Shown here: in pieces, positions 37,630-49,079 of the stretch
How positions within the stretch are numbered: position 1 is the first letter of the stretch
Layout: the number at the start of each line of letters is the position of its first letter
NCBI GenBank assembly: GCA_030248215.1
Contig: JASANG010000558.1
Location: forward strand, 186,001-250,000
Direction of reading: 5' to 3'
Length of the DNA stretch: 64,000 nt
Source of the DNA: Enoplolaimus lenunculus
Taxonomy: Eukaryota > Nematoda > Enoplea > Enoplida > Thoracostomopsidae
Made by a program: the position numbers and the translations under genes
Notes under the pieces: model-generated
Told to the model about the DNA's origin: nothing
Databases searched by the model: none
What the model saw: only the letters and a program-made list of their open reading frames with translations

Positions 37630-38929
37630 TTAGTTAGCACCAAAGTTGCGTAAACCTAGTGTACTGATCAACCAATCAGCAAAAATTTCCGGTTTGCCCG
37701 GTTCAAATGGCACAAGCGGAGGTGGCCAAGTATTACAAAGTTTAGTCTCAAGGGTATGTTGCAGAGTTGATGGTATACAATAGTAAAGATGACCGTCCGC
37801 GGATAACTGCTGCGCTAACTCAAACTGATGATTATCGTGTAGCGTTTCGTTTACAACAACAACTAACGGTTTGCCAACCGCTAAGACTTCCGAACACGTT
37901 CCAGCACCAGCGTGTGAAATAATCAAATCTGCAGTCTCTAAAACATTAAACAATCAATGTTCACACATACTATATATCAGGATGCAACGCAGCCGGAATT
38001 CAGGTTTCGCGGCATTTTTTCACCTTCCAGGTCCGGTAAATTTTTTACCACAATTCAATATTCCAGTTTAAATTGTGATAAGCAGAATTTAACTATTTTA
38101 GTAAAAATGATGACAGAAATAAAATCCTGGGAATCACGGAAACTACTCCATCAAAAACAGCCTTTGCTTCCGTGGATAATGAAAATCTAAAATACAGCAG
38201 AAGCTATGCAAACGTTGCATAAAACATATAGGTCAAACATACGTACGTACGTACCTATGTCGTATAACATAATGACATATGCAATCGAAATATTTGTTTT
38301 GCCAGGCTAACACACCAACTCCAACAACAAGCGACTTTTGTTATATTTGTTTTGCCTGGCTAACACACCAACTCCAACAACAAGCGACTTTTGTTATTTT
38401 ACTAACATTCTAAGGGTTGCGCTATATACTTGTCGCAAGGCGCCGTCCGTTACCGTGCGTCACCGTCCGTCCCAATTCACGTACGGTGCCGAACGGTGAT
38501 TTACGATGATGAACGACGGCGGACGGTGACGAACTGGTGACGGACAGCGCCGGACGTGTGACGCACGGTGACGGACGGCGTAGGACGGCGCCAGACGTGT
38601 GACGCACGGTGACAGACGGCATCGTACGGGTGACTGACGGCACCAAAAAGTCAAAAATATTGTTACAAAGCTGCAAACTTACTATAATCGTTTAAAATGG
38701 AGTCTTTGTAACGATAAGAATCAATTCGAAGCTTACAACCATTTATTTGCGACACGACAGCTTCACTTTCCTTCGTAGACGGTGGCACAAATTGTCCTTT
38801 GCCAAACTGAATTATCACGTGACCGAATCCCAAATTCGATAGACACTCTAGTAGCGAGCGAGTACAGACAGTTTCAATAAGTGCGTCGAATTGAGTCGAG
38901 CCCACAGTTACAAAGACACACTTACTCAT
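37630..38929 (-). CDS. ALG13: ALG13, UDP-GlcNAc transferase catalytic subunit
   Basis: With membrane anchor ALG14, ALG13 adds the second GlcNAc to dolichol-PP-GlcNAc on the cytosolic face of the ER, the second step of N-glycan assembly. Exons 38929-38683 (247 nt) and 37937-37630 (308 nt) join in phase 1 to 184 residues; the human short form is 165. The start MSKCVFVTVGSTQFD matches the family N-terminus, so the ATG at 38929 is preferred over an in-frame one at 39016. The second exon carries ADLIISHAGAGTCSE, GKPLVVVVNE and DNHQFELAQQL, the UDP-GlcNAc-binding GT1-type signature. No OTU or Tudor extension follows. It lies between two same-strand neighbours with gaps of 226 and 256 bp. The intron contains a CpG-rich repeat and a 53-bp tandem repeat. 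Confidence 0.93.
38291..38398 (+). repeat. 53-bp tandem duplication in the ALG13 intron
   Basis: Two near-identical units, each starting TATTTGTTTTGCC and containing GGCTAACACACCAACTCC, at 38291 and 38344. Confidence 0.8.
38410..38645. mobile_element. CpG-rich GACGGACGGCGCC-type repeat, copy 4
   Basis: Starts AAGGGTTGCGCTATATACTT and contains several GTGACGCACGGTGACGG units in tandem and inverted order. Located in the ALG13 intron, 38 bp from the exon 1 border. Confidence 0.55.
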
Positions 38930-39185
38930 ATACGTTTTAAAACGACCTCTCACAAAACAGTACAAGATGCCTTGCTGTTGAAGAACGATATATACTCTCC
39001 CTGAGTTAGCGACCAACTGATTATTACAGTGTCTACGGCAATGTAAAAATTAAACAGAGTCGACCCAAAAACTGTTCCCGTATAGCTTTATATGCGTCTG
39101 TCAACTATAGTCTAATTGTGAAAAGAATACACGACCCGATTCTTTCTCGAAATCTGCGGCGACAAAGCAAGACGTTTATATAGTC

Positions 39186-40538
39186 CTAGTGAAGTCCAAT
39201 TAAATCGTCAACAACTGGATATTTCCACGCGTCCACAGCAAACGATTTCAATTCTCCTCGGAGTGCTTCCAAACGTTTCTCGTGCAGTTCTGAAATCGTG
39301 ATTACGAACATGATTTAACGGAAACTTTTTACATTTTCTCCATTTAATGGTAAATTTTATTGCTTTACGAGTAAACAAGAATGGCACGTATTTGACTAAT
39401 CTTTGGGCGTTTGTACGTATGCCTGTTGTTATTATTACTATATATTGTTACATGACTGCGCTTGCAGCCAGAATGCATACGGCATTCCTATTCAAAAGAG
39501 GGTGCGGCCGCATATCTGGATCCGGTTTAATAAAAGGAAAAACGTACGTATATCCGTATCCGGTATAAACGTACCAGATACCGGATGCTTACAGTGGCGG
39601 TCCCAAGTTTCAAAAATGCTTTTCACAATTGGCCTCATTAACAGCAAGTTCAAGTTTTGATGCGGTTACGCTAAAGTAAAAATAAAAAAGTCAGGCTTAT
39701 ATCCGGTCGCGCTTTGACTTAAAACCAATTACGCTTCTATTTCAAACTGCAGGTACGTATAATCAAAATCAGAACAGGGATTTTTTCATTTAGTTCCCTA
39801 TTTTACTGCAGAAATCAAGAATCTTGTGATTCTTGATTAATGTTTCTGCTATTATGTTGCACATAAACTATACCCAGCAACTCATTTCAAACATCACAGA
39901 GCACTATGGAATCAAATACGTATATACGTATTGCAACGGAGGATCGAAATCACGTATACATTCAAGCATGTAATTAAAATAGCCATGAAAGAACATAGTA
40001 TACCTGTAGATTGTATGCAAATTTTTAGTTCCGATTCAAGTTCCGGCGTAATTACGATGTGTATTTTAGTTCCGATTCCGACTTAACTCAGTTCCATTTG
40101 GCAACCTGGTTACAGTTAACAATCGCTCAAACAGACATCAGTAGGGTTTGATTGACAAGTGTTAAGGCGAATGACTGAAAGTGTTTTCTGAGGCTATCTA
40201 TTTGGGCGTGAGCTGTAACAATGGACTAAAGTTACCTTGATGCAAAACCGTCTTCTGTGTAGTAATTTTTTCCTCAATCTGAGCTTGAATGAGAAGAGCT
40301 TCGGTTAAATCTACAATTAGAAAAAAACGAAATTACTGATTCTCGCCTTCCAACCATTCTACGGGCCTATGAAATTGACATTGCTACCAAAAGCTACTAA
40401 AAAGCGCAAAACCGCATCTCTAAGCGTAAACTATAAACGATATCAATGTCAAGATTTATGACTCATACCTGATTCGGGTTTTTTTGTGGTTCCTGGCGAC
40501 TTCACTAAAACACTGGCAGACTTTTGATCAGATTCCAT
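39186..40538 (-). CDS. Small 82-residue protein, ANAPC16-like
   Basis: Exons 40538-40469 (70 nt), 40310-40236 (75 nt) and 39289-39186 (104 nt) join in phase 1 at both introns to 82 residues with clean GT..AG borders. The protein has a Lys/Ser-rich start, a helical middle (EALLIQAQIEEKITTQKTV) and a C-terminus ELKSFAVDAWKYPVVDDLIG. That end resembles, from memory, the ELEADEWRFKPIEQLLG end of ANAPC16, a small anaphase-promoting complex subunit (EMB-1 in C. elegans). The gene is shorter than human ANAPC16 (110). A second, out-of-frame ATG lies 5 nt upstream of the start. ALG13 begins 256 bp downstream on the same strand. I am confident in the gene, less in the name. Confidence 0.6.
39813..39838. 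other. Perfect 11-bp-arm hairpin AATCAAGAATC
   Basis: AATCAAGAATC, a 4-nt loop, then GATTCTTGATT. Lies in intron 2 of the ANAPC16-like gene (- strand). No known role. Confidence 0.5.
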
Positions 40539-43500
40539 TCCATATGTATTGTAAAAATGAACTATTCCTAAACAACACGTATACGTATATATGTACTTTA
40601 AGCCAGGGTGTAAAAGAAACCTTGATTTCGATCCAAATCCTGTTCCGGTTTCGAATCCGATTGAAGACATATATACGGTTGGAACTGTGACAAATTTGCC
40701 TGTAGCTGGCAATGGATGTTATTTGTGACATGCGGACGCATGGAGACAAAATAAACCTCATGACTATGACCGAAATTTGAAAAATTACCGCAACCGGATC
40801 CGGACAGCAAAAATACACGCTCCGAACAGGGTTTTTCAAAATTCAGCGTGGTTTTTTTAAAATATCAATAGGTTTTAAATACGATGGGTTTTTCAAATAC
40901 GTTCGAAATGGTATCTAATTACGAAGGTATGCGTCATTAACCGCTGCGCTAAGAGAAATAGTTCGCTAAAGGAAATACTGACCTATGGTCTATTTGAATT
41001 ACTGGCTATATTTGTAACTGTCTCCCCACGACGAAACAAACCGCTACTTTGAAAATTTTCACATTTGTGACCTTAAGGAATGATGGACGCAACACAACAA
41101 AGGGAGGAAAAACATTATTAGCGTACCCGAGCGGTGAAAAAAGTCTGAACCGGAATTCCGCTTCCAACCTACCTTCATGTGCAACAGTAGGTAAAAATAT
41201 GGAACCAAGGTGCATGAGTGTTGTAAGCATGTGACACATGCTTGTCTGATGCATATGCAACACATATACGTCATATTTTCATCTGCAAGAAGTCTGTCAA
41301 ATTTCAACTAAAAATTCAAATTCATATTCAGCAGCCACGTAATGTAAATTGAAGCAACTAACTTGGGAGACAACAAAAACGCAATTTCAAACGCATCTTT
41401 AATACCATTTACTTGATACTAGCTATGATGATGATTTATCACAAAGACCATTGATACTTTGGCTCGTGTGAGATTACGATATATTGATGGCCTATATTTC
41501 AAGATACGCCACCGTCGGTTCCGGCGAATCTGAATCGAACCGATCGGAAGTGAATTTAGATTTCCACGGAGGTCGACGTAGGCTTACCCCAAGTTCAAAT
41601 AGCAACACAAGATATCATAAGCTTTGTTTAGCGCGAGCCACTGCTAAACTTATTTTGTCCAAAAAATTAGTTCTTGGAATTACGAAACTTTCGAGCCGAA
41701 GCTTGAACGGAAAATAACCAGTAGAAATGCTACAAACTGAAACCATTATTATTCTGATCCGCAGTCAGTCACAGGGAAACCACTGCGCGAAGTTTGGTAA
41801 CAAATCAAATAAACATACAAACTTACAAATACAGCGTAAAAATACGGCCGAATTAATAGCAACAACAAAACCAAGAGTAAAATAAATCTCGTCAAGCAAT
41901 TTTTACAAAATTCACAATTGAAATATGCCACAACAGGATATTTGCCAACACGTGCAGAGTAGACACACAGTAAAATTTATATTTTTTTAATTCAACCAAC
42001 AAGATCTGCTATAGCAGCATCTTACAACATATTAAACCGAAGCCTGTTCGTAATGCCTTAGCCTACAACCCACGCCCAAGCGTCAGCCTAAGCCAAAGCC
42101 TTAGGCTTTGTACAAGGGTCATTTATGACCTAATCGATGCTTTAACCACAGCCTGCTCTCAAAGCCAAGGCATAAACCTAAGCCTAAGTTTAATGGGATT
42201 TTGAAATTACGGGATATGGTCGAAGGTGGGATGCTCCTGAAGCCTAAGCCTAAACCAAAGCGTACTAAAGCCCTACTTGCACGAAATACTTGGAGTTGCA
42301 AGTATTTGTAAAAAATCATAACTTTCATTCTGAATCTTGACATGAATTTATGTGTATAATTTGCAGACCACTGCAATAAATATCAAACGTAACCTATAAT
42401 CTATCAGTTTAGCTAATGAATGATAAATGAATTCGACTTGCAGGATTATTCATACCTACGAATTAATTCTTCGCATATATTAATCATGAATAACTTGCAG
42501 CTGCAAGTTCTTCGAATGAATTTTTCAAAAAACTTGCAGCTGCAAGTTTCAGTTGTAAGAAACATTCAAGCGCAAAGAAGGTTATACTCGAAATTTCTTG
42601 GCTTGAAAAAATTTTCATCGCGATGCAATCTTTATTTAATGCTTAAACATTTAAAACTAGTCCCATTACTTTCGCCGTCGGCTGCGAAATCTCAAACAAG
42701 TTAGATATTTTAATTAATTCACACTTCTTGAATAAATTCAATAAGTCTGAATTAATTAAAAAAAACGCTCAGCAACATGTCTTCTGATTGGCCAATGAAA
42801 ATGCAAGTGCAAGAAATTCGAGCGATTTGCGACGGCGTTCACACGTGCGAATTAATTTCAGCCACAACCACGTGAATTCTATTGAATCATTTGCAGCTGC
42901 AAGAACTTCAAATCTGCTTTGTGACCAAACTTGCACATGCAAGTTGCACGTGAAAGTTTTTGCTGCAAAAACTTGCACGTGTGAATAGGGCTTAACTTTC
43001 GTTCTGAATCTTGCCATGAATTAATGTGAATAATTTGCAGACCACTGCAATAAATATTAAACTTAACCCATATAATCTATCAGTTTAGCCACTGATGATA
43101 AATGAATTCGACTTGCAAGACTATTCATACCTACGAATTAGTTTTTTTCGCATATATTAATCATGAATCCCTGGTCACACGTGCAAGTTTTTGCTGCGAG
43201 AACTTGCAGCTACCGCTTGCACTTGCAAGCTGTGTCCAAAATCCCCGTTCGAAAAACTTGCAGCTGCAAGTAATAGGTCATCCACGTTAAAATGCACGCG
43301 TCGATGTAATAAATGGTCCACCCACCCCATTTGGAATAGCAGCGAAATACACATCCTAGCTGGAGGCAAGGTACAGATTCATAGCTGTACTTAGATAGTG
43401 GTGATTGTCTAAACTCTGTCAGAAGGGACGCTGGAGGAATACATGTTGTCTGTAGGATGTCAGGACATTACGATAGTGCACGCACACACATATGAAAACA

Positions 43501-44450
43501 CAAGCTGCGCACACATATTCACGCGCATCATTCAACACAAAAAACAGAGTCCCTTCCGAGGGACTATGGACAATAACAGTTCCTGATAAGGATGTCAGGA
43601 CAAGTAAATATTTATGCCTAGAGCATATTCATGTCTAAAAGTTCAGACAATGACATGCTGACATATCACACAGTGTATAAAGAGAGTGGGTCGGGACAAC
43701 GCGGGCACCCAAAAGGGAGGGACATTTTTTACGTATGTGCGTGCATTTTAACGTGGATGACCCATAATTCATTAAAAATCAAAGCTGGCAATTTAGTTCA
43801 CATGTGTGAATAACTATGCAAGTTCAATGAATTTATTGCATAAGCTTTCTCATTGGCAGATGAAAAAATGTAAGTTCTGCGTGCAATTCGTAGCTGCAAG
43901 TTCTCGCAGTAAAAACTTGCACGTGTGAATAGGGCTTAAAATTTAGCTCAGCAGTGATATAGTATGTAATCTAGGTTTAACCCAAAGCTTACTTTTAATG
44001 GGCCATACACGTTATACTGTCTACGCTACTGTAAAAAATTGTCCCCACGCACGAGCCCCTAAGTCTATAATTTTATTGTTTCCAAATTACATTTCCAAAT
44101 GTCACTCATATCCTGACACCTAAACGCCTTCTCAAATTAAAGCCAAAGACGGAATTTTGCCTAATCCTAAACATAAGATTGAGCCTTGTCTATTCCTAGA
44201 CCTAATCTTGAGCCAAAGGATTGCCTAATCCAATTCTATTGAAAACACAAAATTCCAAAATCCTAAAAATCAATTTTTTAGCTGTGACGGTGGGTGTAGG
44301 TGGCTGTGCCACACTTAAACCTATTTCAAACTAAAAACTAAAACTAAAATAAAACCCTATATCAAAACCACACCTTAAGGGAGTTCCTGGCTCCACCTAG
44401 TCTCTCTTAGAACTTAAGTTAGGCTTAGGCGTTGCTACAAGGCGTAGAAA
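40539..44450. other. Gene-poor repeat-rich stretch
   Basis: Contains decayed family 3 MITE pieces (40600-40810, 41140-41165), AAGCCT hexamer clusters (42050-42260 and 44140-44240), and several copies of a repeat built on TTGCAGCTGCAAG (42290-43290, 43850-43940). An open frame at 41484-41717 (77 codons, Ser/Arg-rich) has no recognised similarity and no clear splice partner. I see no supported gene. Confidence 0.5.
42290..42990. mobile_element. TTGCAGCTGCAAG / AATAGGGCTTAA repeat (family 4), decayed copies
   Basis: Dense CTTGCAGCTGCAAG palindromes, with a right end ACGTGTGAATAGGGCTTAA. Another part copy spans 43170-43275 and an end lies at 43920-43937. Full-length copy: 62878-63158. Confidence 0.55.
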
Positions 44451-45044
44451 TTGGTAAATCGATGCTATGGCGGCTGTGTCCGCAATGTAAACTTACCTGG
44501 GGCCCTGCGTGGCCATAGAATGGTATTGATTAATGATGCATATCGAGCCGGCTATATTTGCGTTTAACGACATAGCTAGGCTATGTCAGCACCAAAAATG
44601 GTGCTTTATACTGTGTGTCTTCGGTATGGTTGTTGTTGTTGTTGTAGTACCGGTTGGGTGGCTCTCGACCTCGACCGCATTGCGGACACCCAGTTGTGTG
44701 TGTCGGCAAAAATGCAAATGAGGTCGAGATGCCGATATGGGTAGCCAGGACCGGAATCAGTTTTGGTTGAGTTTTCTTACAATCTGGTTGGCGTTTATTT
44801 GGTTGGCGGCGAGTGTTTAATTTTATATTGCTTTTGAATTTCGGTTGGTGTTTGGAAATTTTACTAAGTAAGGTCGAACGGATTTAAGTTTAAGTTTGTC
44901 ACGGTGGCTTAATATGTGAAGGAAATCAGGTATCACGGACTTAATCGGCGTTGCGCAGGGCGCAGAAATTACCCAGTATTAGATACTGGTGTCATGTGCT
45001 AAGGGAACTTGGGATATTAAAGGAAACCTGGGGAAAAGTAGTCT

Positions 45045-45187
45045 AATAAATCTAACGGGGTTAGATTTATTATTCTACAACGGCTGGGCCAAATCTAACG
45101 GGGTTAGATTGGTCGGAAATTTGGTGTAACTCTAACGGGGTTAGAGTACACGGTTTAACGGGGTGTAATTCTAACGGGGTTAGAATT
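45045..45187. repeat. Four hairpins sharing a CTAAC-GGG-GTTAG core
   Basis: Perfect inverted repeats at 45045-45071 (12-bp arms), 45092-45110 (8 bp), 45129-45147 (8 bp) and 45167-45187 (9 bp). The core and GGG loop are fixed while outer pairs change on both sides together: AAT/ATT, ACT/AGT, AATT/AATT. Confidence 0.85.
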
Positions 45188-45279
45188 GCACGGATTCTGG
45201 AAAACGGCAAAAGTATTTGGTACGGTAAAGCCAGTGGCTGGATTAAATCAGATTCAGACGTCGGCTTTAAGGATTCCGG

Positions 45280-45500
45280 CTCGGGTTACCAGTTAAATTA
45301 CATAACCTGTGATTTGCTGGCCTTTAATTTGGGTATTTCGTGTCTTACGGCTCGGGTACCAGTAAATTGCATAACCTGTGATTTGCTGGCCTTAATTTCG
45401 GTTATTTTGTGTCCCACAGGTCGCGGGTACCAGTTAAATTACATAACCTGTGATTTGCTGGCCTTAAATTTGGGAATTTTGTGTGTCATACGGGTTGCGG
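45280..45500 (+). repeat. 71-bp tandem repeat, three units
   Basis: Units start near 45280, 45351 and 45422, each with CATAACCTGTGATTTGCTGG at the centre and a TTTGTGT-like end. Small indels separate them. It follows the hairpin group directly. Confidence 0.85.
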
Positions 45501-45678
45501 GTTGGGATTTATAATAAACATTTACCGGCCGCGTTTTACTAAACAGAGCGAATCACATCAGAGCGAATAGCATACATCGAGAAAAGAACTATACAGGCGA
45601 TACAGGATACAGGCTTAAGTCTAAATCACGAACTTCGGACCACACTCACAGATACACCAAGCCTTTCCAAACAACAAG

Positions 45679-46131
45679 ACCACCCACTCACCAACCAAAC
45701 CACCACACCACAACCACCAACACCACAACAACACACAAACCACACCACACAAACACCCCCACACCCAAACAACCCCAACTCCACAACACCCACCAAAACC
45801 CATCCCACACACACCACCCTTCTCCCATCACTCAAAACCAACCAACACTCCATAAATATCACAAAAAAAATCCCTCTCACCCATAACACTAACACAATCA
45901 CTCAAACAAACATACATATCACTAACAACCACACCTATCACTCTAACCAAAAACAACATCAACACAACATATACACATAAACAAAACAAAAACAATCCTC
46001 CAACCCACAATAAAATCAACTCAATCAAAATCCTCAACAACAAACTAAAAACACAACACCCACCCCATCCAAACATATCACCCCCAACAACTCCCAACAT
46101 ATATATAAAACACACAAACAAACTCCTCACA
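45679..46131. other. 453-bp stretch with no G on the + strand
   Basis: From 45679 to 46131 every base is A, C or T. It is A/C-dominated without a simple repeat period (mixed ACC, CAA, ACAC words). At 46132 it meets AGTGGGATCTG and switches to C/T-dominated sequence until about 46500. No gene, and the open frames on either strand are composition artefacts. Confidence 0.9.
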
Positions 46132-46138
46132 GTGGGAT

Positions 46139-46500
46139 CTGCACTCCACACAACAACTACTCCTACGCGCCTCTTTCCGACAACACTACACTACACCTAC
46201 CTCCCCTCCTCCCCTCTCCATCGCCTTTTTCCCCCACATCCAACCTGCTCCCTCCCGCCTCTCTTCCTACCCTTTCATCTATCCTCTCCCTTTACGTTCC
46301 TTCTTCGACGCCTTATTTCGCCTCGTCCCTTTTCACAACTGCCCTACTCACCTATCCCCCCTCCTATCCTCCCAATGTCTCTTCTTCCTCCAATTGCCGC
46401 TACAGCTCTTCCCCATTTCCCATATCCGCTCCGCCCCTTTCCGCTTCCCTCCCCTTTCACACCAAAACGTCCTCCCATCACTAGACGAATCCCTTCATTA
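46139..46500 (+). other. Pyrimidine-rich tract next to the G-free block
   Basis: Mostly C and T with very few G. A 160-codon frame (46132-46614) runs through it but is only Pro/Leu/Ser composition. It looks like the second half of one strand-asymmetric unit with 45679-46131. Confidence 0.6.
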
Positions 46501-46844
46501 AATATTCACTTTATTTTTTACATCTATCTACCCCTCTACGAACTCGAAAACCCCCTTCAACCTAAATCTACAATACTTCAATATTACCAAAATTTAAACA
46601 ACAAACACTATTAGAAACTGTAATCCTGCAAACAACTGACTAACTCACAAGAACAATAAAAACCTAACAGCATACACAAATAATTATAGCAAACAATAAA
46701 ATTACAAAACCAGAATTGATAGACTGTCAATATGACCACAAAAGCGAAAAACACAAAAGAGAAAAACACACCCCGCACCATGCACACCCCCAACAAACAA
46801 AAAGAAAAGCGAAGATAGGAACCGGGACATCAGACCTTTTTACA

Positions 46845-47720
46845 AAGCAGCTGGAAAAGCTGGCTAGAGCGGGGATCGAACTCTCAGCCTACTGATCCTT
46901 AAGCGAGCACTCTAACTGCATTTTCGTCGACTATATTCGACCGTACAACGCAATGTGCATTGCATTTGTTGCATATGCACTAGGACAAGCTTGTCTCACA
47001 TGCTTACATGCCCTTATTTTCAACAAGGTCGTCCCTTGACCGTCCATCCTATTTTCGACTGGATACCGTGTTCATAGCGCAGCAGTTTACCACTGCGCTC
47101 TCGGCGTAGCCCCCATGTCAGTCTAGGTAGGATCCGTGACATCAGACCTTTCAACTAAGCAGCTGGAAAAGCGGGCTAGAGCGGGGATCGAACTCTCAGC
47201 CTATGGATCTTTAAGCGAGCACTCTACCACTGCGCCACGTAGCCCGCCTCTCCAATTGCGTTTTTCGTCGACTATATTCGACCGTACAACGCAATGTACA
47301 TTGCATTTATTGCATATGCACTAGGACAAGCATGTCTCACATGCTTAAAGCCGGCAGCATACGGTCGACATATATAGTCGGCGATAAAAGTAGTTAGAAC
47401 GGCGAGCTACATTTCGCAGTGGTAACAGCGCCTGCCTAACTCGCAGAAGGTCGCTAATTCGAAACCACCCGTAACCCGCTTTCCCAGCAGCTTAATGAAA
47501 AGGTCCTTCCGTTATTCAATTTTCAACAAGGTCGTCCCTTGACCGTCCTACCCATTTCGACTGGATTCCGTGTTCATAAAGTGACATTTGCCATTACGCT
47601 CGCGGGGTAGCCCCATGTCAGTCTAGGTAGGAGCCGGGACTTCATAAGTTTTTAATTAAGCAGTTGAAAACACGGGTTACGGGAGGTTTCGAACTAGCGA
47701 CCTATGGATCGGCAGCCAGA
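46845..47720. repeat. Cluster of tRNA-derived SINE copies (family 2)
   Basis: Four tRNA-like heads in mixed orientation: - strand at about 46859-46915 and 47163-47250, + strand at 47396-47485, - strand at about 47670-47715. The best one (- strand, 47250 to 47174) has an A box TGGCGCAGTGG, a B box GAGTTCGATCCCC and GCGGGCT/AGCCCGC ends. A further GAGCGCAGTGGTAAACTGC head lies at 47070-47105 (- strand). Copies share a CAGCTGCTTAGTTGAAAAGG-like tail. Confidence 0.65.
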
Positions 47721-47956
47721 CCATGTGCGCTTACTTTGGTTGTTTTATATTTTGGAAAGCCTAGCCTCAGTGTTTGTATGCCACTTATACAGAAAATCAA
47801 ATATGTGCATATACTTAAAAGTTGTTGCAGAGGTAGAAAGAACCTAGGCTCGAACGCAAGAGCTAAGTGTTTCTAACAGACACCATATTATTAATTTTGA
47901 GTGTGAAACAATTTGGTGTTTTGTTCTTATTATCGATGCTTAACTGCTTTTGCGGA

Positions 47957-49079
47957 ATGTTTTTGTTACAGCTTTCCTACATAGCAGGAGTCTACAGTGG
48001 AGTATATTTAACGCAGAATTACGAAGTAAGTGGCAGTGTTTATTTTGAAAACTTAAAGAAATTGAAACCATTATTTTGTATGTATGCCAACTGCCGTGGA
48101 ACTGATTGACTTACTTTTACATTTTTTTCTATTATTCATGTGTTGTAAGTTATTGCATGTCCCCGCGAGCATGTACCTAGGGAAAACCGGATGCCCATGA
48201 ATATAACATGGGTTGAACAAATATGGTAACTGAACGCAGCGCTACAAAAGCATGAAATAGGGTAGTAGGGTCGTTTGTTGAAGTGTTAAAATTCATCGGT
48301 ATGAGATGTTAACCTTTGTTGCATAAGCACTTTGGATACTTTATTCCGCGGAAAGAAGCAGTATTCTGGTGTTTCAGTGCCTTTTACTATTAGATTTGAA
48401 TTGATTATCCGACTCTGGCCGGGTATTAAATTATCTCGCTGGCAGCTCAGTTGCGGTCGCACTCTGATATACACGTTATTACATCTGCAGTAGTCATAGT
48501 GCAACCGGAATTCCGGTTCCGGCATTTCTTACCTTCCGGTTCCGGTAAATTTTTACCGGAATTAAAGTTGCCGATATTAAGATTTGTTCGGTGGAAATTA
48601 TGGTATTTTACGAAAAAATGACGTTAAAAATTAAATAATTTCAGTAGTGTAGTATGCAAACATTGACAATCGCCGACAGTAAACCATCGAAGGTATATGT
48701 AGCTTCTTTAAAATACAGCAGATAAAGTGAATTCCCATCTCTAACTACTTTTATATCACCAATAATGTATTTTTCATTTTCCGGTTTCGTTTCCGGTAAT
48801 TTTTTCAAATTCCGGTTCCGGTAAATTGTAATTCCGGTTGCGCCGTAGCGGTAGTGTAATTTTTTTACTCCTTTGCGTAATTTTACTGGCTGAATATATA
48901 GCGATTGGTTTAATTTATGCCTTTTTGCTATCAAGCAATTTGTGTTTGTAGGTTCAAATTCCATTTACTGGGTATTTGTCACGTATATTTTGCATTTTTA
49001 GATTCCCGATCTGCCGTCTCCGACGCGCATCAAAGACTATGTAATGTATTGGTTCGAAAGTCACAAAAAGGACAAATAG
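47957..49079 (+). CDS. STMP1: STMP1, short transmembrane mitochondrial protein 1
   Basis: STMP1 is a microprotein of the inner mitochondrial membrane linked to respiratory-chain function. Exons 47957-48025 (23 codons) and 49002-49079 (25 codons plus stop) join in phase 0 to 48 residues; human is 47. The first exon gives a hydrophobic segment ending GVYSGVYLTQNYE, which lines up gaplessly with the family motif GNVVGMYLAQNYD. The second exon starts IPDLP, against IPNL in vertebrates, and ends in a Lys-rich tail (ESHKKDK). The intron position right after QNY[DE] is clean (GAA|GTAAGT ... TTTTTAG|ATT). An upstream in-frame ATG at 47936 would add seven residues; the later ATG is chosen because it matches family length. 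The intron carries a family 3 MITE. Confidence 0.85.
48497..48846. mobile_element. hAT-type MITE (family 3) in the STMP1 intron
   Basis: Ends TAGTGCAACCGGAATTCCGG and AATTCCGGTTGCGCCGTA, inverted repeats with a few changes. The inside repeats CCGGTTCCGGTAAATT motifs. Confidence 0.65.

Noticed and set aside
40449-40839. Overlapping reverse frames with CCGG-rich coding
   Set aside because: The parts outside the 70-nt exon 40469-40538 are translation of a decayed family 3 MITE.
41484-41717. 77-codon Ser/Arg-rich frame
   Set aside because: Composition is mildly coding-like but there is no homology I recognise and no matching exon; noted only in the regional entry.
46132-46614. 160-codon open frame rich in Pro, Leu and Ser
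   Set aside because: It lies entirely in the pyrimidine-rich tract, has no domain and is a product of base composition.
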